A stretch of DNA of 64,000 nt from CBDBZX01 sp965213645. Lineage in GTDB: Bacteria; Deinococcota; Deinococci; Deinococcales; Trueperaceae. A program made the position numbers and the translations under genes. Below the pieces are notes generated by a model that saw only the letters and a list, made by a program, of their open reading frames with translations, was not told the DNA's origin and made no database searches. Each line of letters opens with the position of its first letter. Position 1 is the first letter of the stretch. The stretch covers positions 434,001 through 498,000 of the forward strand of contig CBDBZX010000008.1 of the NCBI GenBank assembly GCA_965213645.1, read 5' to 3'. Shown piece after piece: positions 27,207 through 35,955 of this stretch.

Positions 27207-27807
27207 CGGCGCTTGCTTCAGTCTCCGCATCAAAATCGATTTGAACGTAGACCTCGCTCAGCCTGAGCTCACAGTTAATTTTAGGTAGCAACGCAGTGGT
27301 ATCTAATCCCGTATGTTCTTTGAGAACCCATTCGTCATTCGCTTGACGCTCAAAGACCTCTAAAAGCGGCGTATTTTGCGAGACGAGGACGTAGGTTTGC
27401 AGTGAACTGAGCATGCGGTAGTGTCTAAATTTCTCACCTCGGTCATAACGCTCAGTCGAGGAAGATAGAATCTCGGTGATAAACATAGGGTTCGTCAGCG
27501 TGCCGCGTACACTATCAGTGAACTTCGCTTCGCCGCAGACAATGACGACATCGGGATAGGTGTAGCGCTTGAACTCTGCTACTTGGACGCGCATGTCGCC
27601 CGAGTAGAGCTTGCAGGGCTTAGTTCGGTTCCTGAGCTGCGTACCTAGCGCAATGGTCAGATTGGTAGAGATCAGGTTGTGCGGCTCTAGTGCTCCCGCC
27701 AACGCAAAAATCTCACCCTCAATAAACTCACTTTTGTACTCGGCTTGGCGCTCTAGCTCGAGATACTCCGCCGCCGTGTAGCGTTTGTTTTTAGCAGGTA
27801 GAGCCAT
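27190..27807 (-). CDS. Uma2-family (DUF820) nuclease-fold protein, third of three
   Basis: This 205-residue protein belongs to the Uma2/DUF820 family, a PD-(D/E)xK-like fold of unproven function that is abundant in cyanobacteria and some other phyla. Family marks are YTAAEYLELERQAEYKSEFIEGEIFALAG, YPDVVIVCGE with the Asp, FITEILSSST with the Glu, RYDRGEKFRHYRMLSSLQTYVLVSQ and a hydrophobic C terminus. It is the last of three tandem paralogues on the minus strand. About four bases separate it from the preceding copy. Confidence 0.88.
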   Translation of the reverse strand: MALPAKNKRYTAAEYLELERQAEYKSEFIEGEIFALAGALEPHNLISTNLTIALGTQLRNRTKPCKLYSGDMRVQVAEFKRYTYPDVVIVCGEAKFTDSVRGTLTNPMFITEILSSSTERYDRGEKFRHYRMLSSLQTYVLVSQNTPLLEVFERQANDEWVLKEHTGLDTTALLPKINCELRLSEVYVQIDFDAETEASADEANS

Positions 27808-27811
27808 AAAC

Positions 27812-28399
27812 CTAAAGGTCCTCCTGAGTTTTCAAGTCAATCCTGCTGTAAACTTCACGCAGCAAAAGCTCGCAGCCGATACTCGGAAGGGGAGCGCTCT
27901 CCTTCAACCCTTCATACTCGCCGAGTAACCAGTGTCCATCCTCTTGCCTTTCGAACACCTCTATGAGAGGTTGGTGCTGAGAAATAAGCACGTAGGTTTG
28001 CAGTGAGTCAACTGTGCGGTACTGCTTGAATTTTTCACCTCGGTCATAGCTTTCGGTGGAAGAGGATAAGACCTCAATCACGAGCGTCGGATTCGTCAGG
28101 GTGTCCTCTACTTGACCTGTGAATTGAGGCTCGCCGCACGTCACGACGACATCGGGGTAGAAGTAGCGGGTGGATTTTGCGAGTTGAACACGCATATCAC
28201 CAGGATACGCTTCGCACGTTTGAGTGAGCTGCCGCCTAAGTTCTGCGCCGCAATTCAGCACGATGAGATTGTGTGCCCGAGTCGCCCCGGCGAGCGCGAA
28301 AATCTCACCGTCTACAAACTCGCTTTTATACTCAGCTTGGCGTTCTAGCTCGAGATACTCCTGCGCCGTATAGCGTTTGTCCTTGACAGGAAGGGCCAT
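27812..28399 (-). CDS. Uma2-family (DUF820) nuclease-fold protein, second of three
   Basis: This 195-residue paralogue keeps the same marks: YTAQEYLELERQAEYKSEFVDGEIFALAG, YPDVVVTCGE, LVIEVLSSSTESYDRGEKFKQYR and LQTYVLISQ. The catalytic-type Asp and Glu are intact. Its N terminus (MALPVKDKRYTAQEY) is nearly identical to that of the downstream copy (MALPAKNKRYTAAEY), which suggests a recent tandem duplication or gene conversion. It lies in an apparent three-gene operon. Confidence 0.88.
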   Translation of the reverse strand: MALPVKDKRYTAQEYLELERQAEYKSEFVDGEIFALAGATRAHNLIVLNCGAELRRQLTQTCEAYPGDMRVQLAKSTRYFYPDVVVTCGEPQFTGQVEDTLTNPTLVIEVLSSSTESYDRGEKFKQYRTVDSLQTYVLISQHQPLIEVFERQEDGHWLLGEYEGLKESAPLPSIGCELLLREVYSRIDLKTQEDL

Positions 28400-28401
28400 A
28401 T

Positions 28402-29010
28402 CTAAAGGTTCTCCTCAGTTTCAAGGTCGATCCGGTCGTAGACCTCGCGCAGTGAGAGGTCGCAGCCGACGGTCGGAAGAGGGACACTCGCGTTTAGCCC
28501 TCTATAGGCGTTAAATCTCCAACTTTCGTCCTCTTGCCGCTCGAAAACCTCCACAAGAGGTCTGTCTTGCGAGATGAGCATGTACGTTTGCAGCGAGTTT
28601 AACTGACGGTAGCTTTCAAACTTCTTCCCCCTATCATAGCCTTCGGTAGAGGGGGAAAGAATTTCAATAATCAGCGTCGGATTGGTCAGCGTGTCACGTT
28701 TCTCGTCTATAAACTCAGCGTTGCCGCAAACCACCAGAACATCAGGATAGGTGTAGCGCCTGGACTCGGAGAGCTGCACACGCATGTCGCTCGAGTAGAG
28801 CTTGCAAGGTTTGCCTTTGAGCTGCTGCCTCAACTCGCCCGTGCAGTTCGTGGCGATGAGGTTATGCGGCTCGCTCGCGCCAGCCAGCGCGAAAATTTCA
28901 CCGTTCACAAACTCGCTCTTGTACTCGGCTTGGCGCTCGAGTTCAAAATACTCCGCCGCCGTATACCGCTTTTTGGAAATTTGATCGTTTTGGTGAGCTA
29001 AATTCGTCAT
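28402..29010 (-). CDS. Uma2-family (DUF820) nuclease-fold protein, first of three
   Basis: This 202-residue protein is the most upstream of the three tandem Uma2 paralogues. It has the conserved YTAAEYFELERQAEYKSEFVNGEIFALAG start, YPDVLVVCGN, LIIEILSPSTEGYDRGKKFESYRQLNSLQTYMLISQ and the Asp/Glu pair. Its N terminus is slightly longer (MTNLAHQNDQISKK) and unlike the other two. The downstream copy starts only two bases after its stop. Confidence 0.88.
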   Translation of the reverse strand: MTNLAHQNDQISKKRYTAAEYFELERQAEYKSEFVNGEIFALAGASEPHNLIATNCTGELRQQLKGKPCKLYSSDMRVQLSESRRYTYPDVLVVCGNAEFIDEKRDTLTNPTLIIEILSPSTEGYDRGKKFESYRQLNSLQTYMLISQDRPLVEVFERQEDESWRFNAYRGLNASVPLPTVGCDLSLREVYDRIDLETEENL

Positions 29011-29031
29011 TAAGTAAGTCCTTCGTGAAGC

Positions 29032-29427
29032 TCAGTTGAGGTCTACTTCCTCATCTATATTCCACAGCGATTCGTCATCTACAGGGTTAGGTAAGCGCCC
29101 CTCTAGCCACTTAGCGAGTGTACCAGGACGAAAGTTCTTGTCCTGCGATTCGATAACCCAAGAGAGAAATTCGTGAGGTCCACCGTTGAGGTAGGGTGGT
29201 GCTGAGACGGGCATAAATAGTGTGGGCAACCGCTCGTGAAGCGATAAGTAGTTGACGACATGACCGAGTTCCTGAACTGTATGCCAAGCCAAACGGTGAC
29301 TGAGGTCAATTCTGAATTTGACCCACCAAAGACCGTTCGGGTCTGCACCTTTACTGATATTTCCGTTTATGGCTGGAATGCGTTGGAGGTAGCTCTCAAG
29401 CGTTGTAAATGCACGTTCATCCATATT
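29032..29427 (-). CDS. Conserved hypothetical protein
   Basis: I cannot assign a function to this 131-residue protein. A motif-like stretch PPYLNGGPHEFLSWVIESQ near residue 75 and the end WLEGRLPNPVDDESLW look conserved rather than random. It seems soluble, with no signal or membrane segment. The frame is open up to 29481, but ATG 29427 (MDERAFTTLESYLQ) gives no overlap with paaK. It lies between paaK and the Uma2 genes on the same strand. Confidence 0.55.
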   Translation of the reverse strand, partial: NMDERAFTTLESYLQRIPAINGNISKGADPNGLWWVKFRIDLSHRLAWHTVQELGHVVNYLSLHERLPTLFMPVSAPPYLNGGPHEFLSWVIESQDKNFRPGTLAKWLEGRLPNPVDDESLWNIDEEVDLN

Positions 29428-29473
29428 GCGTTTTAGCGCTTTTTCCGCGCAATAGATGTGAGAAAAGAAACCT

Positions 29474-30814
29474 CTACTCAAGATTACGCTCGTCTACAAT
29501 CCGCCGCAGCTTCCCGCCCGCGCTCCTGGGCGCACTCCCCGGCGCTAAGAGGTTGACCTTGACGTTGACGCCTACGGTGTCTTTGATTTTATGCTGCACT
29601 TTGTTGCGCAAGTCGCTCAGGTATTGGTCGGTCTCGAGCAACTCTTCAGATAAGACCTCTTGCCCCAACCTATAGAAGGCGTCTTGGGCCAGCTCGAGCC
29701 TCAGCTCACAGGTGTCGAGTGTACCTTGTCTCGACAAGGCAAGCTGATAGTGCATCGCCACATCCGGGACGCTCTGCAAGACCTCTTCAATCTGCGTCGG
29801 GTAGAGGTTCACGCCGCGCACGATAATCATGTCGTCGCTACGCCCCTTAATCATCCCCATCCGAGCGTGCGTCCGCCCGGACGCGCCCATCTCACGCCTC
29901 AAAGAGGTGATGTCGCCCGTCCAGTAGCGCAGGAGAGGTAGCGCCTCTTTCGTCAGTGTGGTGATAACTAACACGCCGTCTTCGCCTTCTGCTACCGGCT
30001 CACCCGTTTCAGGATTTAAGATTTCGGGGTAGAAGTGGTCTTCCCAGATGTACGAGCCCGCTTGCTCGTTTACGTCCTCGTTCGAAACGCCGGGGCCGAT
30101 GATTTCCGAAAGTCCGTAGATGTTCGTCGCCTTCACCCCTAAACCCGCTTCGACATCGGCACGAATGGCGTCCGTCCAGGGTTCTGCGCCCAACACGGCA
30201 ACTTCTAAGCTCGTCTCTTCGGGTGCGATACCTCTCTCTTTCATCGCCTCGGCTAAAGTCTGTGCGTAAGAGGGCGTACAGGAAATCACCTGCGGTTGCA
30301 AATCCTGAATCAGCGTCACTTGCCGCTCGGTCATACCACCCGAGACCGGAATCACCGTGAGCCCTAAGCGCTCACCGCCGTAGTGCAGCCCCAAGCCGCC
30401 CGTGAAGAGCCCGTAGCCGTAGGCATTGTGAAAGACCATCCCCGGCTTCGCGCCCGCCGCCGCCAAGCACCGCGCGTTGACCTCGGCAAAAGTCTCGATA
30501 TCCTTCTTTGTATAGCCCACGATGGTCGGCCTACCCGTCGTGCCGCTGCTCGCGTGGATGCGTTTGACCTCTTCCATCGGGACGGCGAACAGACCTGTTG
30601 GATAGTTGTCGCGCAGGTCGGTCTTTTTGGTAATGGGTAGCTTAGTGATGTCGTCGATACTCTTGATGTCGCTTGGCTTGATACCTCTTTCGTCTAGCGC
30701 GTTTTTGTAGAAGGGGACGCGCTCATAGACATATTGAACGAGGTTGGTAAGACGTTCGTCTTGTAACTTGCGAAGTTCGTTTTGGGGGAGAGTTTCGATA
30801 TCGGGTTGAAACAT
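29474..30814 (-). CDS. paaK: Phenylacetate-CoA ligase
   Basis: This 446-residue adenylate-forming enzyme activates phenylacetate (or a hydroxylated relative) to its CoA ester with ATP, the first step of aerobic phenylacetate breakdown. The phosphate-binding motif HASSGTTGRPTIVGYT lies near residue 88, YGLSEIIGPG near 235 and YWTGDITSL near 305. The C-terminal domain has RGVNLYPTQIEEVL. No paaABCDE genes are in the window. It is preceded at two bases by a gene for a deoxyribosyltransferase-like protein. Confidence 0.94.
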   Translation of the reverse strand: MFQPDIETLPQNELRKLQDERLTNLVQYVYERVPFYKNALDERGIKPSDIKSIDDITKLPITKKTDLRDNYPTGLFAVPMEEVKRIHASSGTTGRPTIVGYTKKDIETFAEVNARCLAAAGAKPGMVFHNAYGYGLFTGGLGLHYGGERLGLTVIPVSGGMTERQVTLIQDLQPQVISCTPSYAQTLAEAMKERGIAPEETSLEVAVLGAEPWTDAIRADVEAGLGVKATNIYGLSEIIGPGVSNEDVNEQAGSYIWEDHFYPEILNPETGEPVAEGEDGVLVITTLTKEALPLLRYWTGDITSLRREMGASGRTHARMGMIKGRSDDMIIVRGVNLYPTQIEEVLQSVPDVAMHYQLALSRQGTLDTCELRLELAQDAFYRLGQEVLSEELLETDQYLSDLRNKVQHKIKDTVGVNVKVNLLAPGSAPRSAGGKLRRIVDERNLE

Positions 30815-30816
30815 GG

Positions 30817-31236
30817 TTACGCTCCTACTCGAGAGGTCAAAATTCGCAAGAGGTTGGTGAAGAAGGGCTCGAGGTCACGAACGTCGTCATAGAAAGCAAC
30901 CTCTTCCGAAATTCCTCGTAAGGTCTCCGAAACATCACTTCCACGCTTCGCTACCGTAACCACTGGCATTCCTTTAGCGCAAGCATACCCTGCTTCGATG
31001 CCTAACCCCACGCCCTTTTCGCTTAGCTCGATGATGACGAAGTCACAAAGGTCAATCATGGCAAAGGTCTTTTGCATGAGGGCTCGAGCCTCCAACCTCA
31101 CCGCGCCCCACTTTTCTAAGTCTCGAGCCACACAAGAGGTCGTGAAGCCGCACTTAGTTAGCACCTCAGAAATCTCTCCGATCAACTCTCGGTTACGGTT
31201 ATCTGCGTAATATTTGATACCTAGATATACCCTCAT
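30817..31236 (-). CDS. Nucleoside 2-deoxyribosyltransferase-like protein
   Basis: This 139-residue protein has the look of the nucleoside 2-deoxyribosyltransferase/TIR-like Rossmann fold: MRVYLGIKYYADNRNRELIGEI at the start, a DFVIIELSEKGVGLGIEAGYACAKGMPVV core with Glu in the GxGxE region, and a short C-terminal helix. Family members cleave or exchange nucleoside bases, but several function otherwise. ATG 31236 overlaps the TGA of the preceding gene (ATGA). An in-frame codon further up adds a run of residues unlike the family. Confidence 0.6.
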   Translation of the reverse strand: MRVYLGIKYYADNRNRELIGEISEVLTKCGFTTSCVARDLEKWGAVRLEARALMQKTFAMIDLCDFVIIELSEKGVGLGIEAGYACAKGMPVVTVAKRGSDVSETLRGISEEVAFYDDVRDLEPFFTNLLRILTSRVGA

Positions 31237-31589
31237 AGCGGAACGACCTGCACGGCGACCGCCTTCCACTGCCCATTCCGCTTGGCATAAATCCGAGTGA
31301 AGCGTTGCTGAATGAAGGTGCCCGCTGTTTTAATACTGACTTGTCCCGTCGTCACGGCGGTATCTCCGTAGAGGTAGCTGGGGCCCGTCTCAAACCTGCT
31401 TTCAACCTCTTCGGGCGGCGGGGCTTGACGTTGGGACTCTAAAAGCATTTCCTTCGTGATGACCTCTTGCGCAGGCGTCAATCCAACCCAATCGTCCGCC
31501 AAGGTTTCGGCTAATAGTGCTGAATCCCTCTCCTGATACGCCCGGTTCCAAGCTCTGCCAAGTTGTCTCACCGCGTCTTCGTCGGTCAT
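31233..31589 (-). CDS. SnoaL/DUF4440-like (NTF2-fold) protein
   Basis: This 118-residue protein looks like a cone-shaped NTF2-fold protein of the DUF4440/SnoaL-like group. The pattern LGRAWNRAYQERDSALLAETLADDWVGLTPAQEVITKEMLLE and the end RFTRIYAKRNGQWKAVAVQVV are typical. Members bind small hydrophobic ligands or act as isomerases or hydrolases. The ligand here is unknown. ATG 31589 has an AAGGAG site. The upstream TTG at 31607 is less likely. Confidence 0.75.
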   Translation of the reverse strand: MTDEDAVRQLGRAWNRAYQERDSALLAETLADDWVGLTPAQEVITKEMLLESQRQAPPPEEVESRFETGPSYLYGDTAVTTGQVSIKTAGTFIQQRFTRIYAKRNGQWKAVAVQVVPL

Positions 31590-31989
31590 ACATGGCTCCT
31601 TTTTCAAACGTCCGCTCAGATTAAGAGGTGCTGCGCTGGGTTGTCAAGTGCAACGAAGATGTTCAAATAGGCGTGTGCAACTGGGTATCTGGGGTTTTCA
31701 ATTCGCTGCAATTTGGACTTTCTTGAACCTGTGGTATAACCATGTGTAGGTCACTCGCCACTTTGGTGTTACACACCTTCGCCTGCTCTTGTTAGACCCC
31801 TTTTTGTAAAAACGGTGAAGCGTGACGGCAACCCTTTTGCACCCACGGTGCTCTGGGGTCCAGTAACGGTTCTTCAGAACCTTAACTCCGCTGTTCATCA
31901 AGGGTTTTCCCTCAACCTGCGTGCTGTACACGTAGCGCAAAGTGGTGAGCGTACACAACGTCCAGGGGGACAGAACTAAGGGGTATACA
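31590..31989. promoter_or_regulatory. 400-base upstream region of the BCCT gene with a candidate promoter
   Basis: No convincing gene is seen. The best promoter match on the plus strand is TTGGAC (31713-31718) and TATAAC (31735-31740), spaced 16 bases, which leaves a leader of about 240 bases. A hairpin GGTTCT/AGAACC lies at 31868-31881. The leader could carry regulation of the osmolyte carrier, but no known riboswitch is recognised. An AAGGGG motif lies before the GTG start at 31990. Confidence 0.4.
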
Positions 31990-33618
31990 GTGGCAGATAA
32001 CCGTAAAAGTCGTGAGGATGTCGAGAGTAGGATAGGGGAGAGGAACATTCAGCGCTGGGGCTTGGACATGCACAACCCGGTGTTCTTTACCTCGAGCGGT
32101 CTCATCATCATCCTCCTCGTTTTGACGCTCATGTACCGTGAAAGCGCCGCAGACGCTTTTAGCGCCGTGCAAACGCTCGTGTCCAACCAGTTTGGCTGGC
32201 TGCTCATCGTCACGGTCAACATCCTCTTGGTCTACTCGATCTTCTTAGCGTTTGGTCGCTTTAGCAAGATACGCATCGGCGGTCAAGACGCTCGCCCGGA
32301 GTTTTCGACGCTCTCGTGGTTTGCGATGCTCTTTAGCGCCGGGATGGGCATTGGCGTCATCTACTGGAGTGTGGCGGAGCCCATCACGCACTTCTCGACG
32401 ACGCCCTTTTTAGCCGAGTCAGGCACGCAGGACGCCGCCCAGGTCGGCATGGTGACGACCTTTCTTCACTGGGGCTTGCACGCTTGGGCGGTCTACGCGG
32501 TGGTGGGCTTAGCGCTCGCGTTTTTCGCCTACAACTGGGGCTTGCCGCTGACGGTTCGCTCGCTCTTCTATCCCATTTTAGGCGAGCGCATCTACGGCTG
32601 GATTGGGGATGTGGTGGACACCATCGCCGTGCTCGCGACGATGTTCGGCATCACCACGGTGTTGGGGCTCGGCGCAGGGCAGATTAGCGCGGGCATGAAC
32701 TACCTCTTTAGCACGCCAGACAACATCACGGTCGAAGTCGGCGTCATCGCCTTTATCACCGCGATTGCGACGATGTCGGTGGTGGCGGGTTTGGACGGCG
32801 GGGTCAAGCGACTCAGCGACATCAACATTGGCGTCGCGGTGGTGCTCCTCGCCTTCATCCTCGTCGTCGGTCCGACGCTCTTTATCCTCAACGGGTTTAT
32901 TCAGAACGTCGGCTTTTACCTGCAGAACTTCATGTTTTTAGGCACGTGGAGCGAAGCGTATGAGGGGGGCACTTGGCAGAATAACTGGACGGTCTTCTAC
33001 TGGGCGTGGTGGGTCTCCTGGGCTCCGTTTGTGGGCATCTTTATCGCCCGCATCTCAAAGGGGCGCACGGTCAGAGAGTTTATGTTGGGCGTGGTGCTCG
33101 TCCCGAGCATCGTCTGCTTCTTCTGGTTCTCAGCCTTCGGGGGGACGGCGCTCTATCAAGCGCTCAACGGCGTCGGTGACATCGTGGGCGCGGTGGACGA
33201 GAATTTCTCTACGGCGTTTTTCGTGATGGTCTCGGAGTTGCCGCTGAGCTGGCCCATCTCGCTCATCGCGGTGGTGCTGATCTTTACCTTTTTCGTGACC
33301 TCTTCGGATTCGGGCTCGTTGGTCATTGACAGCATTACTGCGGGTGGTAAAGAGGATGCGCCCGTCGCGCAGCGCGTGTTCTGGGCAGTGACAGAGGGCG
33401 TCGTCGCTGCGGTGCTCCTGATAGGTGGCGGTCTCACCGCGCTCCAAACGGCTGTTCTCGTCCTTGGGCTGCCCTTCTCCATCGTCATCCTTTTCGTTTG
33501 CTACAGCCTCTACAAAGGCTTACAGACAGAGTTTTTAGATGAGGTTGCGTCAGAAGAAGCTCGAGAAGAAAGCGACGTAGACGTGAGCGCGGGACCCGCC
33601 GCTGCACCCACAGATTAG
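31990..33618 (+). CDS. BCCT-family betaine/choline/carnitine transporter
   Basis: This 542-residue protein is a secondary transporter of quaternary ammonium compounds with about 12 membrane segments. The family signatures are clear: GMGIGVIYWSVAEPITHF, the aromatic signature NNWTVFYWAWWVSWAPFVGIFIARISKGRTVREF, and SSDSGSLVIDSI near TM8-9. BCCT carriers are driven by sodium or proton gradients and serve osmoprotection. The exact substrate is open. The start is GTG at 31990. The cytoplasmic C-terminal tail is short and acidic. Confidence 0.93.
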   Translation: MADNRKSREDVESRIGERNIQRWGLDMHNPVFFTSSGLIIILLVLTLMYRESAADAFSAVQTLVSNQFGWLLIVTVNILLVYSIFLAFGRFSKIRIGGQDARPEFSTLSWFAMLFSAGMGIGVIYWSVAEPITHFSTTPFLAESGTQDAAQVGMVTTFLHWGLHAWAVYAVVGLALAFFAYNWGLPLTVRSLFYPILGERIYGWIGDVVDTIAVLATMFGITTVLGLGAGQISAGMNYLFSTPDNITVEVGVIAFITAIATMSVVAGLDGGVKRLSDINIGVAVVLLAFILVVGPTLFILNGFIQNVGFYLQNFMFLGTWSEAYEGGTWQNNWTVFYWAWWVSWAPFVGIFIARISKGRTVREFMLGVVLVPSIVCFFWFSAFGGTALYQALNGVGDIVGAVDENFSTAFFVMVSELPLSWPISLIAVVLIFTFFVTSSDSGSLVIDSITAGGKEDAPVAQRVFWAVTEGVVAAVLLIGGGLTALQTAVLVLGLPFSIVILFVCYSLYKGLQTEFLDEVASEEAREESDVDVSAGPAAAPTD

Positions 33619-33669
33619 GTTATGTTGATATAGACCTCACTGGACAAGTCATAGAAAGAGGCAAATGTT

Positions 33670-33710
33670 GTAGGGGCGATTCATACAGTGATGTATAAGG
33701 GTGCCCCTAC
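33670..33710. repeat. GTAGGGGC...GCCCCTAC hairpin between convergent genes
   Basis: Arms GTAGGGGC (33670-33677) and GCCCCTAC (33703-33710) enclose a 25-base loop. It lies between the convergent BCCT and exonuclease genes and could stop transcription from both sides, though U tracts are poor. Similar GTAGGGGC hairpins are known as dispersed repeats in other phyla such as cyanobacteria. Confidence 0.6.
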
Positions 33711-33714
33711 TGAT

Positions 33715-34272
33715 TTAAGGTCTGCGTGTGCAGGCGCGTAAGACCTCGAGTACAAACCTCACATCCCCCAGCGCTCTATGGCTCTGGTGCATCTCCAAGA
33801 GGTGCGCCAAGCCCTCTTGCCCTACCGCCTTATGCAGCCCGGTGCGCCTCGTCTGTTTCAGCCGCGCGTACATCTGCATGGCGCAGGCGAACAAAATCTT
33901 CGGATGCGTAAGCTCCCAAGCGGCGCTCGTCTGCTCCAACATGCGGGCGTCAAAAGGCGCGTTCCAGGCTAGAACGGTCGCTTTATCGGTCAGGGTGACG
34001 AGGTCGGGCAGCACGTCGGGCCAGGTCGGTTGCTCGGCTAACGCTGAGAGCGAAATTCCGTGAACGCGCTGCGCGTGCGGGTTCATGTAAGCGGTGCGCG
34101 GACGCACCAACGTATCGAGCAGCACCTCACCTTTCGTATTGATGACGCTCACCTCGATAACCTCGGCGTGCTTGAGTCCGGTGGTCTCCGTGTCTAAAAT
34201 CAGCACGTCGTCTCGCTCTAAGAGGTTGGCGACTTTGGTGTGGAGTTGTGCGTGTGGTGCAGTTTGGGTCAC
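33715..34272 (-). CDS. DnaQ-like 3'-5' exonuclease (DEDDh)
   Basis: This protein of about 185 residues is an exonuclease of the DNA polymerase III epsilon type. The DEDDh motifs are seen as LILDTETTGLKHAEVIEVSV, HGISLSAL, AWNAPFDARML and HRALGDV. The frame is open back to TTG 34302, but GTG 34272 is more likely. TATACT (34278-34283, minus strand) lies five bases before it, a leaderless arrangement, and the region further upstream is repeat DNA. It could act in repair or proofreading, but a stand-alone DnaQ-like protein has no fixed role. Confidence 0.85.
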   Translation of the reverse strand: MTQTAPHAQLHTKVANLLERDDVLILDTETTGLKHAEVIEVSVINTKGEVLLDTLVRPRTAYMNPHAQRVHGISLSALAEQPTWPDVLPDLVTLTDKATVLAWNAPFDARMLEQTSAAWELTHPKILFACAMQMYARLKQTRRTGLHKAVGQEGLAHLLEMHQSHRALGDVRFVLEVLRACTRRP

Positions 34273-34290
34273 AGGGGAGTATAACTTAGG

Positions 34291-34450
34291 AGCAATGAGC
34301 AACGAGCAATGAGTTGAAAGTGAAAACCAAAAGTCTTTTACTCATTGCTCACCGTTCGTCCAGCCCTGTTCCCGGAGGGAAACTTCGTAAGCCCTGCGTA
34401 GCGGGTATGACTGGATTGCTTTCAACTCACCGTTCGTCCCCGGAAGGGGA
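34291..34450. repeat. Repeat cluster 3' of pucR
   Basis: Three elements are packed together. First, degenerate GAGCAATGAG units form an 11-base hairpin (34304-34314 with 34340-34350). Second, an inverted copy of the 17.4 kb repeat spans 34350-34417. Third, an inverted CCCCTTCCGGGGACGAACGGTG module spans 34428-34450. The last module supplies the final codons and the stop of the pucR frame, so insertion changed the C terminus of that protein. Confidence 0.65.
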
Positions 34451-35916
34451 TTGCTCCAATAACCCCTCAATCTGTTCCGCCAAATAAAGTTTCGCCAATG
34501 TCTGCGGTTCCGCCAACGACAAACCCGTAAGCGCCTCAATCCGCTCAAGTCTGTAGCGTAAAGTATTCACGTGAACGTGAAGCTCGGCTGCCAAACTCGT
34601 CATGTCGTTTGGTGAACGCAAGTAGGTGCGTAGGGTGCGCCTGAGTTTGCCGTTCGTATCTCCCTCTCTAAGTGGTCCGATAAGCTCAGTGTGGAGCGTT
34701 CGCAAGCTCTCTGCGGGTTGTTGTTGCAAAAGCCAGGTGACGGGCTCAACAGTCGCAAAGCTCCGCCCCCCTTGCACCTCTCGCACGCCCTGAGCTGCTA
34801 AACGCGCTTGCTGAAAGGCTGTTTTAATCTCATTCTGGTTCGTCGTCACTGCGCTCATACCGAGTCGAAACGGTTCATCCGTTGCACTTCTAAAGGCTTT
34901 AAGAAGAGGTGAGAGGTGCATCTCCGGGTCTGCGCCGCTAAAAGCCCACACGACCTCTTGACCTCTTAGAGTGGACAATGTAGGTAAGCCGAGCGTTCCA
35001 AAGAATTCATCGCCTGCCTGTTTTAACCTCTCTAAAAGGGCCTGGCGTTGCTTGCTCTGTCTGAAAGAGGTCTCTAAAACGGCGACGAGATACGACCCCT
35101 CGAGCCCCACCTCTTTTAACCTGTGGGCTAAACCTGCGCTCACACCGCTACTCAACCACTCGTTCAGAAGAAGGTCTCTACCGAACCCCTGCCGCTGCAC
35201 CTCTATTTCTCGCCCTGCCGCTGCCAAACGGAGCACGTTTCGAGCAAGCTCCAAGAGGGGTAGCCAAGTCGCGTCAACCTCTTGCGCCACCAGTACCGAA
35301 CGCAGTCTTTCGCCCTGTTCGACGCGCAAGACGAGAAAGTCGCCGTCACCTCTTTGTAAATGACCTTCGGGAAAGGACTCTAAAGAACCCGCCGCCCGCC
35401 GCCAACCTCTTGTCCCCGAGCGAGCCAGGAGCGAACCCCAGGGGGTGAGAAGGGCGAACGAGCCGCCGCTTAAAACCGCGAGGCGTTCCAATACCTCTCG
35501 TTCGGGTTTGGGGCTTTCTAAAGCGTCTAAGAGGTAGCTTTGGAGGCTCGAGCCCACCTCCAAAACGTCTAAACTCTCCTGCGCAAGAAGCTTAAGCGCT
35601 GCCTCTTCGACCCTGTTTAGATTGACGTGTGGCGGAACGGTGAAAGAGCGCTACGCTTAGAGTTGACAGCTTTTTTCAGCACGTTGGGTGGCAGATTGCG
35701 GTCATCCGGCGTGAGCGCGTAGCCGATGGCGCTCGGTACAGGTTCAAACAGATGTGACGTAAGAGGTGCTTCGCCTAAACGCAAATCAGTCTCACTCAAC
35801 CAAGCACGGTGACGCGCCTGCCCGACGTTGCGCACGGTTGTAAACGTCATGTCAGCGTTGCCGTTATGAAGCGTCAAATTGAGGGAGGGAAGCTCGAGTA
35901 ACTTTGTAAGTATCAT
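34427..35916 (-). pseudogene. PucR-family transcriptional regulator, split by a frameshift
   Basis: The C-terminal frame (34427 to about 35650) has a helix-turn-helix typical of PucR/CdaR regulators: LHTELIGPLREG, LRRTLRTYLRSPNDMTSLAAELHVHVNTLRYRLERIEALTG. The N-terminal frame (35617-35916) begins MILTKLLELPSLNLTLHNG and runs to LPPNVLKKAVNSKRSA, like the PucR N-terminal domain. Shifting back one base near 35647 joins it to SFTVPPHVNLNRVEEAALKLLAQ in the other frame, giving one protein of about 495 residues. As written, each half stops. This may be a sequencing error, a true mutation or recoding. It is divergent from hpaC and a likely regulator of the hpa genes. Its last residues come from a repeat. 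Confidence 0.75.
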
Positions 35917-35955
35917 GAAAACCTTTAGAGATTTCTACAACTATAGCAAAAATAT

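Noticed and set aside
31698..32048. Minus-strand open frame of 116 codons upstream of the BCCT gene
   Set aside because: Its residues are Leu/Ser/Arg-rich with no family pattern, it overlaps the start of the BCCT gene, and no ribosome-binding site or promoter suits it.
34342..34548. Arg/Trp-rich minus-strand frame near the pucR end
   Set aside because: It is another frame of pucR plus repeat DNA and has no protein-like character.
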